Assembly (NCBI GenBank): GCA_000517565.1
Contig: CP007051.1
Location: forward strand, 434,001 to 498,000
Direction: 5' to 3'
DNA: 64,000 nucleotides
Source: Desulfurella acetivorans A63
Lineage (GTDB): Bacteria > Campylobacterota_A > Desulfurellia > Desulfurellales > Desulfurellaceae
The position numbers and the translations under genes were made by a program. Numbering within the stretch: the stretch's first letter is position 1; each line of letters begins with the position of its first letter. Under the pieces are notes generated by a model. The model ran no database searches. It was not told the DNA's origin and saw nothing but the letters and a program-made list of their open reading frames with translations. Shown here one piece after another: positions 49,362 through 57,628 of this stretch.

Positions 49362-49907
49362 ATGAATTTACAAGCTGAAAAGATTAAAATTCAAAGAAAA
49401 AAAGTTGGTTTGACGATTAAAGAGCTTGCAAAAAAAATTGGCTATACGGATGCTTACATTTCTCAAATTGAGAATTGCAAGGTAGTACCATCTATTAAGG
49501 TATTAAAAAAGATTGTAGATACGCTTGATCTAAGTTTTAGAGATATTCTGATTTCTAATAGCCAACAAGAAAAGTTTTTTTTCAAAAAAAGTGAGTATTT
49601 AGAAATAAGACGTCAAAATAATTCAATTGAAGAGAAGTTGTTATGTTCAAATCTTTCGTTTAAGAAAATGCAACCAACATACAAAATTATTAAACCTAAT
49701 ACTGAGTGTATAATTAATCTAAAGCCTAAAGACGAAAAATTTGGATATATTTTAAAAGGTATGATTGAGTTAGACTTAGATAATAAAATTATTATTTTAA
49801 ATGAACATGATAGTTTTTATATAACATATCATAATTACATTACAATAAAAAATACAAACACAATTAATGCTGAATTAATTTGCATGGATTTACCACCAAA
49901 TATTTGA
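49362..49907 (+). CDS. XRE-family HTH regulator with C-terminal cupin
   Basis: A 181-residue transcription regulator. Residues ~5-60 form a Cro/XRE helix-turn-helix (KIQRKKVGLTIKELAKKIGY, then AYISQIENCKVVPSIKVLKK). Residues ~110-178 form a small cupin-like barrel (FGYILKGMIELDLDNKIIIL; NEHDSFYITYHNYITIKN). The metal-binding histidines of classical cupins are mostly absent, so the barrel probably binds a ligand without metal. Such regulators often control nearby catabolic or amine-metabolism genes. In this place it is a good candidate for controlling the crotonase-acl genes behind it (6-base gap). Confidence 0.88.
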   Translation: MNLQAEKIKIQRKKVGLTIKELAKKIGYTDAYISQIENCKVVPSIKVLKKIVDTLDLSFRDILISNSQQEKFFFKKSEYLEIRRQNNSIEEKLLCSNLSFKKMQPTYKIIKPNTECIINLKPKDEKFGYILKGMIELDLDNKIIILNEHDSFYITYHNYITIKNTNTINAELICMDLPPNI

Positions 49908-49913
49908 GGTTAT

Positions 49914-50681
49914 ATGGAGAGCATTATTATTAAAAAAAATGAACTTATAAGTACAATAATACTTAACAAACCAAAGCAGTTTAATGCTTTTGATATTGAT
50001 CTTGCAACGGATTTAAATAATGCACTTAAAGAACTTGATAAAGATGATTCAACTAGAGTAATTATAATTCAAGGTAGTAAAAAGTATTTTAGTGTAGGTA
50101 TTTCTTTAGAAGAATTACAAAACAAGAGCGTTCAACAAGCAAAAGAATTTGTATATGCCATGAATGAGTTTTATCATACAATTCATCACTTAAGAAAACC
50201 TACGATTGCAAGTGTTAGTGGATATGCTGTAGCAAATGGTGCTGGACTTTTGTTTGCATGCGATTTGGCTGTATGCTCAAAATCTACTAAAATTGGTATA
50301 ACAGCAATTAATGTGGGACTTTGTGGTATTGGAGCAAGTTTGCCTTTGAGGTATTCTTTGAGCAAAAAAATAATAATGGAAATGTTGCTAACTGGAAAAG
50401 TACTAAATGCCTATCAAGCAAAAAGAATGTTAATGGTTAACAAAGTAGTTGATGGAAAATTTCTCGAAGAGGAAACCTATAAGCTGGCTTTTAATATTGC
50501 TCAAAAAAATAGTAGTGCAATTGAAATAACTAAAATTGGTATTGAAAATCTAACTGATATGGAATTTGATAAGGCAGTTGATTATTCAAGTGATTTATTT
50601 AGCTATATTGTGAACCTAGAAGAGACAAAATCAACTTTAATAAAAAAAATAAATAAAAAAAGAGGGGGTAAAAATGATTAG
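49914..50681 (+). CDS. Enoyl-CoA hydratase/isomerase (crotonase-fold) family protein
   Basis: A 255-residue crotonase-superfamily protein. It has TIILNKPKQFNAFDIDLATD at the start, VIIIQGSKKYFSVGISLEEL (first oxyanion-hole region) near residue 45, and TIASVSGYAVANGAGLLFAC (second) near 98. In true hydratases two glutamates supply acid/base catalysis; the second usually lies in an EIxxGxxPxxG block, but here that block reads GITAINVGLCGIGASLPL, with no glutamate. So another CoA-thioester reaction or a binding role is likely. It is between the HTH-cupin gene and aclB; a link with citryl-CoA or acetyl-CoA chemistry is speculative. Confidence 0.85.
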   Translation: MESIIIKKNELISTIILNKPKQFNAFDIDLATDLNNALKELDKDDSTRVIIIQGSKKYFSVGISLEELQNKSVQQAKEFVYAMNEFYHTIHHLRKPTIASVSGYAVANGAGLLFACDLAVCSKSTKIGITAINVGLCGIGASLPLRYSLSKKIIMEMLLTGKVLNAYQAKRMLMVNKVVDGKFLEEETYKLAFNIAQKNSSAIEITKIGIENLTDMEFDKAVDYSSDLFSYIVNLEETKSTLIKKINKKRGGKND

Positions 50682-50703
50682 AGTTAGAGATAACCCTGTC
50701 TAA
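50674..50703 (+). other. Nine-codon reading frame at the end of the crotonase-family gene
   Basis: ATG to TAA encodes MIRVRDNPV. It overlaps the last 8 bases of the preceding gene and has its own AGAGGGGG ribosome site (50661-50668). It lies 56 bases before aclB. It could be the stump of a deleted gene or a coupling peptide; it resembles nothing I can name. Confidence 0.3.
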
Positions 50704-50759
50704 TTAATAACCATTTATAAATAAATTAAAAATTGATTAATAGCCAAAAGGAGGGGGTA

Positions 50760-52101
50760 ATGGCTGAAAGAGGGATTAGAGAATTTGATGCAAAAAGGAT
50801 TTTGCACAAAAATTGGGAAAGTTATTTTGGGAACAAATTAATCTACGATTTTAAATCTTTACTCGTAACACAACATACTAATTTCGAAAGCATGGTTTCA
50901 GAATATACATGGTTGGATAAAGTACCTTTAGTTGTTAAACCAGATATGTTGTTTGGAAATCGTGGTAAACTAGGACTTGTTTATTTTAAAAAGGAAACAC
51001 CTGGTGATATATTCTTAAAAGATGCTATTGAGTGGATAAAACAAAAAAGTAAACAAAGCATTAGCATTAAAGGCACAAAAGGTTATTTAACGCATTTTCT
51101 AATTGAGCCTTTTTTGAAACATTCAACTAAAGATGAATCGTTTGTAGCATTTTCTATGGATGAAGATGCAGACAATATCTACATGTCTGCTTACGGAGGA
51201 ATTGACATAGAAGAACATTGGGATAAAACTACATGTTGTAAAATACCCATATTTGCAAGTAAAGAAGAAATTATTTCTATTATAAATTCCAATATTCCAA
51301 GTGAGATCCAAAATAAATTAGTGTATGCTGAGTTTGTTGCAAACGCCTACCAATTTTTTAAAGATTTGCATTTTACATATTTTGAGATCAACCCATTAGT
51401 TATTTTTGATAATAGGGTTTTTGTTCTTGATTTAGTGGCAAAGGTTGATGATACCGCAATTTATTTAGTGGGAAAAAAATGGGGTGATATAGAATTTACA
51501 CAAGGTTTTTCTAGGCCATTAAGTAAAGAAGAAAAGTACATTAAAGAGCTTGATAAAAACTCTGGTGCGTCTTTGAAATTAACAATTTTAAACCCAAAGG
51601 GTAAAATCTGGTTATTAATAGCTGGAGGTGGAGCTTCTGTTGTTTATGCTGATGCTGTTGCAAACCTTGGGTACGCAGATGAACTTGCAAACTATGGGGA
51701 GTATTCTGGTAATCCATCTAGGTCGGAAGTAAGGGAATATACTGAAACTATTCTTAATTTGATGACAAAAGAAAGCATAAATAATCAGAAAAAAATATTA
51801 CTGATTGGTGGTGCAATAGCAAATTTCACGGATGTTTCCAAAACGTTCGATGAAATTATTGATGCATTTGTTAAATATTCTGAAAAACTTAAACAAACAG
51901 GTGTTAAAATATATGTTAGAAGGGGAGGGCCAAAATTATTTACAAGGTTTAAATAAAATTAAAAATGCTGCTCTTGAATTAGGTTTAGATATAGAGGTTT
52001 ATTGTCCAGAAGTGTTTATTACAGATATAGTAGATAGAGCTATTTTAAATAAAGAAATAGAAAGTGGGGTAAAAAATGAATCAAGAATACACATTGTTTG
52101 A
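50760..52101 (+). pseudogene. aclB: ATP-citrate lyase, ATP-grasp subunit (AclB), broken by a +1 frameshift
   Basis: Small subunit of ATP-citrate lyase, which supplies ATP- and citrate-binding parts for citrate + CoA + ATP to acetyl-CoA + oxaloacetate. It starts MAERGIREFDAKRIL behind AAAGGAGGGGG. The first frame (to 51956) has the ATP-grasp domain (PLVVKPDMLFGNRGKLGLV; HFTYFEINPLVIFDN; the CoA-ligase-like IWLLIAGGGASVVYADAVA) and ends prematurely at KIYVRRGGPKLFTRFK. The expected continuation, NYLQGLNKIKNAALELGLDI, is in the next frame and runs to a stop at 52101. Dropping one A from the AAAA at 51932-51935 restores RRGGPNYLQGL and gives ~446 residues. Without correction the last ~50 residues are lost. 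Confidence 0.86.
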
Positions 52102-53933
52102 TAGAGGAACACAGGCAATATTTTGGAATTTAAATTTTGATGCTATCCAAAGAATGCTGGATTATGATTATATGATAGGTAGAAATCCAAGCGTAGTAGC
52201 TATAGTTGGACTAAATTCTCAAAGGAATTTTGAAAAGTTTTTTTATGGAAACAAAGAAATACTTATACCAATATATGATTCTTTAAAAAAAGCATCGGTT
52301 TTTCATCCTCAAGCATCTGTTTTACTTAATTTTGCATCATTTCGAAGTGCATACGAGATTACAAAGGAAGCATTAGCATTAACAAATATTAAAGTTATAG
52401 TAATAACAGCTGAAGGTGTACCTGAAAGATTTGCAAGAGAATTATCAATTCAAGCTAAAAAATTAAATAAGTGGATTATAGGTCCAGCATCAGTAGGTGG
52501 TATAAAACCCTATGCTTTTAAGATTGCAAATACGGGTGGTGCAGTTGAAAACATAAAACTTGCAAAATTATTTAAAGAAGGAAGCGTAGGTATAGTAACT
52601 CGCTCTGGTGGCCTATTAAATGAACTTTTTAATATTGTTTCTCAATATGCTGATGGTGTAGCAGAAGGTATAGCAATTGGGGGCGATAAATTTCCAGGGA
52701 CAGAGTTTGTTGATCATCTAATTAGGTTTGAGAGAAATCCGAAGATTAAATTTTCTATAATGATAGGCGAGGTTGGTGGTAAAAGTGAGTATAAAGTTAT
52801 TGAAGCAATAAAGAACAAATTAATAACAAAACCAATTATTGGCTGGTGTATTGGAACTGTCAGTGATTATTTTGGAGGTTCAATTCAGTTTGGACATGCA
52901 GGCGCAAAAGCTGATAAAGCATCTGAAAGTGCTGTTCAAAAAAATAAAGCAATGAAACAAGCTGGCATATTTGTTCCAAACGGTTTTAATCAATTCCCAT
53001 ATCTTGTAAAAGAGCTTTACGAATCATTAACAGATAATACAGTAGGTAACTCAAGCCAAGATATTAATATTATAGATTTACCTTTAGATTGCGAAACATT
53101 AGTGAAGACAAACAAAGCAAGAAAAAAAACACACTTTGTATGCACTATATCCAATGATACAAAAGAAGAAATTACTTATTGTAATATGCCTATTACTGAG
53201 ATTGTAGAAAAAAAATACAGTAACTGATATTATTGGCTTGTTGTGGTTTAAACAAAAGTTTCCTGTATGGGCAAGTAATTTTATAGATTTGATTATAAAA
53301 CTAACAGCTGATCATGGGCCAGCTGTTAGTGGTGCCCATAATACCAGAGTTACTGCGAGAGCTGGGAAAGATTTAACTGCTAGCATTGCAAGCGGTATAC
53401 TAACTATAGGACCTAGGTTTGGTGGCGCAATAGATGCAGCTGCTAAATATTTTAAAATGGCATATGAAAACAAAATGGAACCAGAAGATTTTGTAGAATA
53501 TATGAAAAATGTAGAAAAGATACCTATACCAGGCATAGGGCATAGAATAAAGTCAACTAAAAATCCAGATAAACGAGTTGGTTTACTTAAAAATTATGTT
53601 TTTAATAAATTTCCCACTTGCAAATTGATAAATTATGCGTTAGATGTTGAAAAAGTTACTACATCTAAAAAAGAAAATTTGATTTTAAATGTTGATGGTG
53701 CAATTGGCGTTTCGCTCGTAGATATGTTTTGGGCTTTAAATTACAAAAATAAAGATATTGACAATCTTATCCAAAGGGGTGCTTTCAATGCTTTTTTTGT
53801 TATTGGAAGAACTATAGGTTTAATAGGTCATTATTTAGACGAAAAACGGTTAAATATGCCATTGTATCGTCATCCGGTAGATGATATTTTATATGATGAA
53901 GAAAGTCCAATTGAGTATAGCCAGGAAGTTTAA
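52076..53933 (+). pseudogene. aclA: ATP-citrate lyase, CoA-ligase/citryl-CoA-lyase subunit (AclA), broken by a frameshift
   Basis: Large subunit of ATP-citrate lyase. The first frame (52076-53227, 383 aa) begins NQEYTLFDRGTQAIFWNL, has VGIVTRSGGLLNE and the phospho-histidine motif SIQFGHAGAKADKAS near residue 273, and ends after TEIVEKKYSN. The second frame (open from 53208, to 53933) continues VTDIIGLLWFKQKFP and carries the citrate-synthase-like lyase domain: ADHGPAVSGAHNT, IGPRFGGAIDAAAKY, catalytic IGHRIKS, EKVTTSKKENLILNVDGAIG and YRHPVDDI. Restoring the frame needs one base fewer in the A8 run at 53208-53215, or two extra bases near 53219. The second part has no ribosome site or ATG. 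The start overlaps the aclB end by 26 bases. Confidence 0.86.
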
Positions 53934-53948
53934 CTTTCTGGCTATACT
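53914..53948 (+). terminator. Hairpin at the end of aclA
   Basis: A 15-bp stem (AGTATAGCCAGGAAG / CTTTCTGGCTATACT, one G-T) with a 5-base loop that contains the aclA stop codon. No T run follows directly, so it is either a weak terminator or an mRNA 3'-end stabiliser. Confidence 0.6.
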
Positions 53949-54027
53949 TGAGTATTAGCTATAGTTTTATTAAAATTTAATTAATTATACAAAAAATATA
54001 TATTTATTTTAAGTACTAATTGAAAAT

Positions 54028-54056
54028 TTGCAAAAATTTACATTTTGTGGTATTTT
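54028..54056 (+). promoter_or_regulatory. Promoter for accB-accC
   Basis: TTGCAA (54028-54033), a 17-base spacer and TATTTT (54051-54056), 28 bases before the GTG start; AAGGAGG lies between. Confidence 0.6.
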
Positions 54057-54084
54057 GGTTTTAGTTAGTTTTAAGGAGGAAAAA

Positions 54085-54549
54085 GTGGATATCAAAACAC
54101 TCAAAGACATCATTAAAATTGTAGAAAATAGTCAGTTTGTAGAGTTTAGCTACAAAGATGATGAGCTTGAAATTACGTTAAAAAAGAAAGAAGCTTTTCC
54201 CGAAAGTGTTGTAGGCCAGGACAATCTTAGAGTTACTGAAGTAGTTTCACAATACCCTACGCAGTCTATAGTTGCAAAAGGCGCTCAAGAATCAGAGAAA
54301 GACCCTAATTTAATTGAAATAAGGTCTCCAATGGTAGCAACGTTTTATAGAGCACCAGCACCAGATGCAAAGCCATACGTTGAGGAAGGACAAAAAGTAA
54401 AAAAAGGCGAAGTGCTTTGTATTTTAGAGGCAATGAAAATAATGAACGAACTTGAAGCTGAATTTGATTGCACCATAGAAAAGATTCTTGTTGAAAACGC
54501 TCAAAAAGTAGAATTTGACCAACCTTTATTTTTAGTAAGAAAGGGTTAA
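54085..54549 (+). CDS. accB: Biotin carboxyl carrier protein of acetyl-CoA carboxylase
   Basis: Carries CO2 on biotin between AccC and the carboxyltransferase; 154 aa from the GTG at 54085. The N-terminus [20 protein letters not shown] and [15 protein letters not shown] are typical of AccB. The biotinyl domain ends with [18 protein letters not shown], the biotinylated lysine near residue 118. I prefer the GTG because AAGGAGG precedes it at the right spacing; an upstream TTG would add a hydrophobic, non-family stretch and lie over the promoter. It is paired with accC by a 9-base gap. Confidence 0.95.
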   Translation: MDIKTLKDIIKIVENSQFVEFSYKDDELEITLKKKEAFPESVVGQDNLRVTEVVSQYPTQSIVAKGAQESEKDPNLIEIRSPMVATFYRAPAPDAKPYVEEGQKVKKGEVLCILEAMKIMNELEAEFDCTIEKILVENAQKVEFDQPLFLVRKG

Positions 54550-54558
54550 TTGTAAGGT

Positions 54559-55908
54559 ATGTTTAAGAAAATATTTATTGCAAATAGAGGAGAAATTGCT
54601 TTAAGGATAATTAGAGCTTGCAAAGAGCTTGGTATTAAAACTTGCATTGGCTACTCAGTTGAAGATAAAAACTCAATACCTGTTATGCTTGCAGATGAGG
54701 CTATCTGCATAGGTCCAGCTCAATCTATGCAAAGTTATTTGAATTTATTTTCTTTAGCTCAAGCTATTCACAATTCAGGGGCAGACGCAGTACATCCTGG
54801 ATATGGTTTTCTAAGCGAAAATCCTACATTTGTTAAAATTTGCAATGATTTAGATGTTACTTTTATAGGTCCAGATGAAGAAACAATCGCGCGTCTTGCG
54901 GATAAGTCTAAAGTAAAACAAATATTAAAACAAAATAATATGCCTACGATACCAGGCAGTGATGGTGCGGTAAAAAATCTTGATGAATTAAAATCTGTAG
55001 CAAACACAATAGGCTATCCAATACTTCTTAAGGCATCCTGGGGCGGCGGTGGTAGAGGTATGAGGGTTGTTCGAAGTGAAAATGAGTTGGTTAATGAATT
55101 CAATGCTGCTCAAAGTGAAGCCAAAAGTTCATTTGGCAGAGAAGATATATATGTAGAAAAATTTATAGAACATCCAAGACACATTGAGGCTCAGGTCATT
55201 GGAGATAAATTTGGCAATATTGTGCATGTTGGAGAAAGAGATTGTACACTTCAAAGAAGGCACCAAAAGCTACTTGAAGAATCTCCAAGTCCCTATTTAG
55301 ATGAACAAAAAAGGGCAGAATTTTTAGAAACGGCTGTTAGGGCAGCTTCAATATTAAAATATTGGAATGCAGGCACGCTTGAATTTTTATTTGATGAAGA
55401 AAAAAATTTTTATTTTATTGAAATTAATACACGTATTCAGGTAGAACATCCCGTAAGTGAAACAGTTTACGATGTAGATTTAATAAAAGAACAAATTATG
55501 GTTGCTTATGGTTATGAATTATCATTTAAACAAGAGGATCTAAAACCAAAATGTTGTGCAATGGAATGCCGAATAAATGCAGAAGATCCAGAAAAATTTA
55601 TACCTTCGCCTGGTAAAATCGAATTTTTATTTGTACCCAGTGGTGCTCATACTAGAGTAGATTCACATATTTATTGTGGTTATAATGTAAGTCCATACTA
55701 CGATTCTATGATAGCAAAATTAATAATAAGTGGTAAAACTCGTGAAGAAGTTCGCACAAGAATGTTAAATAGCTTAAGTGAGTTTAAAATAGAAGGGATA
55801 AAAACAAACATAAATTTTTTCCAAAAACTGCTATCTTCTGAAGATTTTATAAACAATACTTATGACACAAACTTTATAGATAGAATTTTTTTAAATAATC
55901 ACAAGTAA
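54559..55908 (+). CDS. accC: Biotin carboxylase
   Basis: ATP-grasp enzyme carboxylating the biotin of AccB, 449 aa, normal length. Blocks: KIFIANRGEIALRIIRACKE at the N-terminus, ADAVHPGYGFLSENPTF near 75, the glycine-rich loop KASWGGGGRGMRVV near 160, HIEAQVIGD, RDCTLQRRHQKLLEESP, FYFIEINTRIQVEHPVSE with catalytic residues near 290, and MECRINAEDPEKFIPSPG. Though a pyruvate-carboxylase-type role would also use such a subunit, pairing with a canonical AccB supports acetyl-CoA carboxylase. Its end overlaps that of trpS by 10 bases. Confidence 0.96.
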   Translation: MFKKIFIANRGEIALRIIRACKELGIKTCIGYSVEDKNSIPVMLADEAICIGPAQSMQSYLNLFSLAQAIHNSGADAVHPGYGFLSENPTFVKICNDLDVTFIGPDEETIARLADKSKVKQILKQNNMPTIPGSDGAVKNLDELKSVANTIGYPILLKASWGGGGRGMRVVRSENELVNEFNAAQSEAKSSFGREDIYVEKFIEHPRHIEAQVIGDKFGNIVHVGERDCTLQRRHQKLLEESPSPYLDEQKRAEFLETAVRAASILKYWNAGTLEFLFDEEKNFYFIEINTRIQVEHPVSETVYDVDLIKEQIMVAYGYELSFKQEDLKPKCCAMECRINAEDPEKFIPSPGKIEFLFVPSGAHTRVDSHIYCGYNVSPYYDSMIAKLIISGKTREEVRTRMLNSLSEFKIEGIKTNINFFQKLLSSEDFINNTYDTNFIDRIFLNNHK

Positions 55909-56891
55909 TTGTTAAAAATCGCTTCTTTAGTAATATTGAGTGTTTCTTTAGCTGCTTGAGAGGCGGTTTTGCTTGATTCTCTAATATTTTCGATAATTTC
56001 GTTTTTTTTGTTTTCTTGTAGTTGTTTTCTTTTTTCTCTTATAGGTCTTAATTTTTCATTAAGGTTTTTAATTAGTATTTTTTTACAATCTGTACAACCA
56101 ATAGATGCATTTGCGCAAGAATATTCAATTTCATTGCAAGTTTGCTTATCAGTAAAGATATTGTGAAGCATAAATACACCACATTCTTTTGCTACACCTG
56201 GATCTGTTCTTCTAAGTCTGCGCGGATCTGTGAACATTGTTTTAATTTTTTGGGCTGTTTCATCTTCAGTATCTGCAAGATAAATTGCATTACCGTATGA
56301 TTTGCTCATTTTTCGCCCGTCTGTGCCTAGTATCTTTGGGAATTCGCTTAAAAGTGGTTCTGGTTCAATAAAGACTTCTTTTTGAACTATATTATTAAAA
56401 CTTCTAACGATTTCTCTTGTAAATTCTAAATGTGCTATTTGATCTATGCCAACTGGTACGTAGTTTGCTTTATAAATAATAATATCTGCACTCATGAGAA
56501 CGGGATATCCCAAAAAGCCATAATTTGCGGTTCTACTTTCACCAAGCTGGGCAATTTGATCTTTGTAAGATGGCACACGCTCCAATTTTCCTACAGGCGT
56601 TATCATGGATAGTAGCAAAAAAAGCTCTGCATGTTCTTTTATAAGTGATTGTACAAACAGAGTTGATTTTTTTGGATCGAGTCCAAATGCAAGCCAATCT
56701 ATAATCATTTCAAGTGTGTTATTATAAATTTCTTTTGACTCACTAAAACCTGTAGTAAGTGCATGCCAATCTGCCACAAAATAATAACATTTATATTTAT
56801 CCTGTAAGTTTATCCAATTTTGTAAAGCGCCATATAAATTTCCCAAATGTAACTTTCCAGTTGGTCTCATTCCACTTAAAACTATTGCCAT
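55899..56891 (-). CDS. trpS: Tryptophan-tRNA ligase
   Basis: Class I synthetase for tRNA-Trp, 330 aa. The HIGH-type motif is GMRPTGKLHLGNLYGAL near residue 7, the specificity region YFVADWHALTTG near 39, YPVLMSADIIIYKANYVPVG near 128, and the KMSKS loop DGRKMSKSYGNAIYL near 193. It begins one base beyond the stop of the site-2 protease gene, so the two share a transcript, an uncommon but recurrent pairing. No trp attenuator or T-box is visible. Confidence 0.97.
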   Translation of the reverse strand: MAIVLSGMRPTGKLHLGNLYGALQNWINLQDKYKCYYFVADWHALTTGFSESKEIYNNTLEMIIDWLAFGLDPKKSTLFVQSLIKEHAELFLLLSMITPVGKLERVPSYKDQIAQLGESRTANYGFLGYPVLMSADIIIYKANYVPVGIDQIAHLEFTREIVRSFNNIVQKEVFIEPEPLLSEFPKILGTDGRKMSKSYGNAIYLADTEDETAQKIKTMFTDPRRLRRTDPGVAKECGVFMLHNIFTDKQTCNEIEYSCANASIGCTDCKKILIKNLNEKLRPIREKRKQLQENKKNEIIENIRESSKTASQAAKETLNITKEAIFNNYL

Positions 56892-57524
56892 TTAGCCTCC
56901 TAGCAAAAAACTGACAATTGGGTTTGATATAGCTATTATAAAGTTTAAAACACCAAGGAAAAGAAGCAATATTACAATGTACATACCGTAAGGCTCTAAT
57001 TTTGAATATTGATATGCAAGTCTATTTGGAAGTAACCCAGCAAGTACTCTACCTCCGTCAAGGGGTAAAATAGGAAGTAAATTAAATAATGCAAAAATAA
57101 TATTAATTTGAACACCATACATACACATAATACGCACATCTTCTAAAAAAACAGATGTGTTATTTCCAAAAGCAAAGAATAATAACCATGAAACTATTGC
57201 AAAAAAAATTGCCATTAAAATATTTGACGCAGGACCTGCAATGGCAACAAATATTGAATCCCTTTTAGGATTTTTTAGTGCATAAAAGTTTACAGGTACT
57301 GGTTTTGCCCAGCCAAATAGTACCGGTGATCTAACAAATATCAATAATGCAGGCAATAGTATTGTGCCAAATAAATCAATATGGGCTATTGGGTTTAGTG
57401 TTAATCTACCAGCTCTTTTTGCTGTGGAATCGCCAAAAAGGTATGCTACATAGCCATGAGAAACTTCATGTATTACTATAGCTAACAGCAAAACAGGCAA
57501 CGCCAAGATTATGCTTGCATCCAA
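56892..57524 (-). CDS. Site-2 protease family (M50) metalloprotease
   Basis: A compact 210-residue intramembrane zinc protease of the M50B group. The zinc motif is AIVIHEVSHGYVAYLFGD near residue 18 (HExxH), the third ligand motif NLLPILPLDGGRVLAGLLP is near 145, and RAGRLTLNPIAHIDLFGTIL and FVAIAGPASNILMAI are family blocks. Around five hydrophobic helices, and no PDZ domain, so it is not RseP itself. Substrate unknown. It has a TTGACA/CATTAT promoter that mirrors the one for feoA, and precedes trpS directly. Confidence 0.92.
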   Translation of the reverse strand: MDASIILALPVLLLAIVIHEVSHGYVAYLFGDSTAKRAGRLTLNPIAHIDLFGTILLPALLIFVRSPVLFGWAKPVPVNFYALKNPKRDSIFVAIAGPASNILMAIFFAIVSWLLFFAFGNNTSVFLEDVRIMCMYGVQINIIFALFNLLPILPLDGGRVLAGLLPNRLAYQYSKLEPYGMYIVILLLFLGVLNFIIAISNPIVSFLLGG

Positions 57525-57546
57525 AATCCACCCCTAAATCTCAGAA

Positions 57547-57575
57547 ATAATGCACTAATTTTTTAAAATTGTCAA
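57547..57575 (-). promoter_or_regulatory. Promoter for the site-2 protease-trpS unit
   Basis: On the minus strand TTGACA (57575-57570), a 17-base spacer and CATTAT (57552-57547), followed by an AGGGGTGG site before the ATG at 57524. Confidence 0.72.
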
Positions 57576-57599
57576 CTATTCAATTAACACAGTTGACAA
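57569..57599. repeat. Inverted repeat spanning both divergent -35 boxes
   Basis: TTGTCAAC (57569-57576) and GTTGACAA (57592-57599), 15 bases apart, are perfect inverted copies, each holding a TTGACA -35 facing outward. It may simply be two strong promoters back to back, or an operator for a dimeric regulator. It does not look like a Fur box. Confidence 0.55.
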
Positions 57600-57621
57600 C
57601 TAGATTTGCTTACTATATAAA
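57593..57621 (+). promoter_or_regulatory. Promoter for feoA-feoB
   Basis: TTGACA (57593-57598), a 17-base spacer and TATAAA (57616-57621), only 8 bases before the feoA ATG at 57629, so the transcript would have almost no leader. Confidence 0.75.
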
Positions 57622-57628
57622 TTCTCAT

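Noticed and set aside
51832-52101. Separate 89-residue protein after aclB
   Set aside because: Its second half (NYLQGLNKIKNAALEL onwards) is the displaced C-terminus of AclB and its first half is out-of-frame aclB; it is a product of the frameshift, not a gene.
53238-53933. Independent citrate synthase-like or citryl-CoA lyase gene starting at TTG
   Set aside because: No Shine-Dalgarno, and homologous sequence (VTDIIG) continues upstream of the TTG toward the previous frame, so it is treated as the C-terminal part of aclA; the split-gene option is kept as a finding.
54028-54084. Longer AccB start
   Set aside because: Covers the promoter; the hydrophobic leader is unlike AccB, and the GTG at 54085 has a good ribosome site.
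57569-57599. Fur box at the feo promoter
   Set aside because: The inverted repeat does not match GATAATGATAATCATTATC in spacing or sequence; it is explained by two outward -35 boxes.
57569-57628. Longer FeoA start
   Set aside because: It would cover the inverted repeat and promoter, and the added residues are unlike FeoA.
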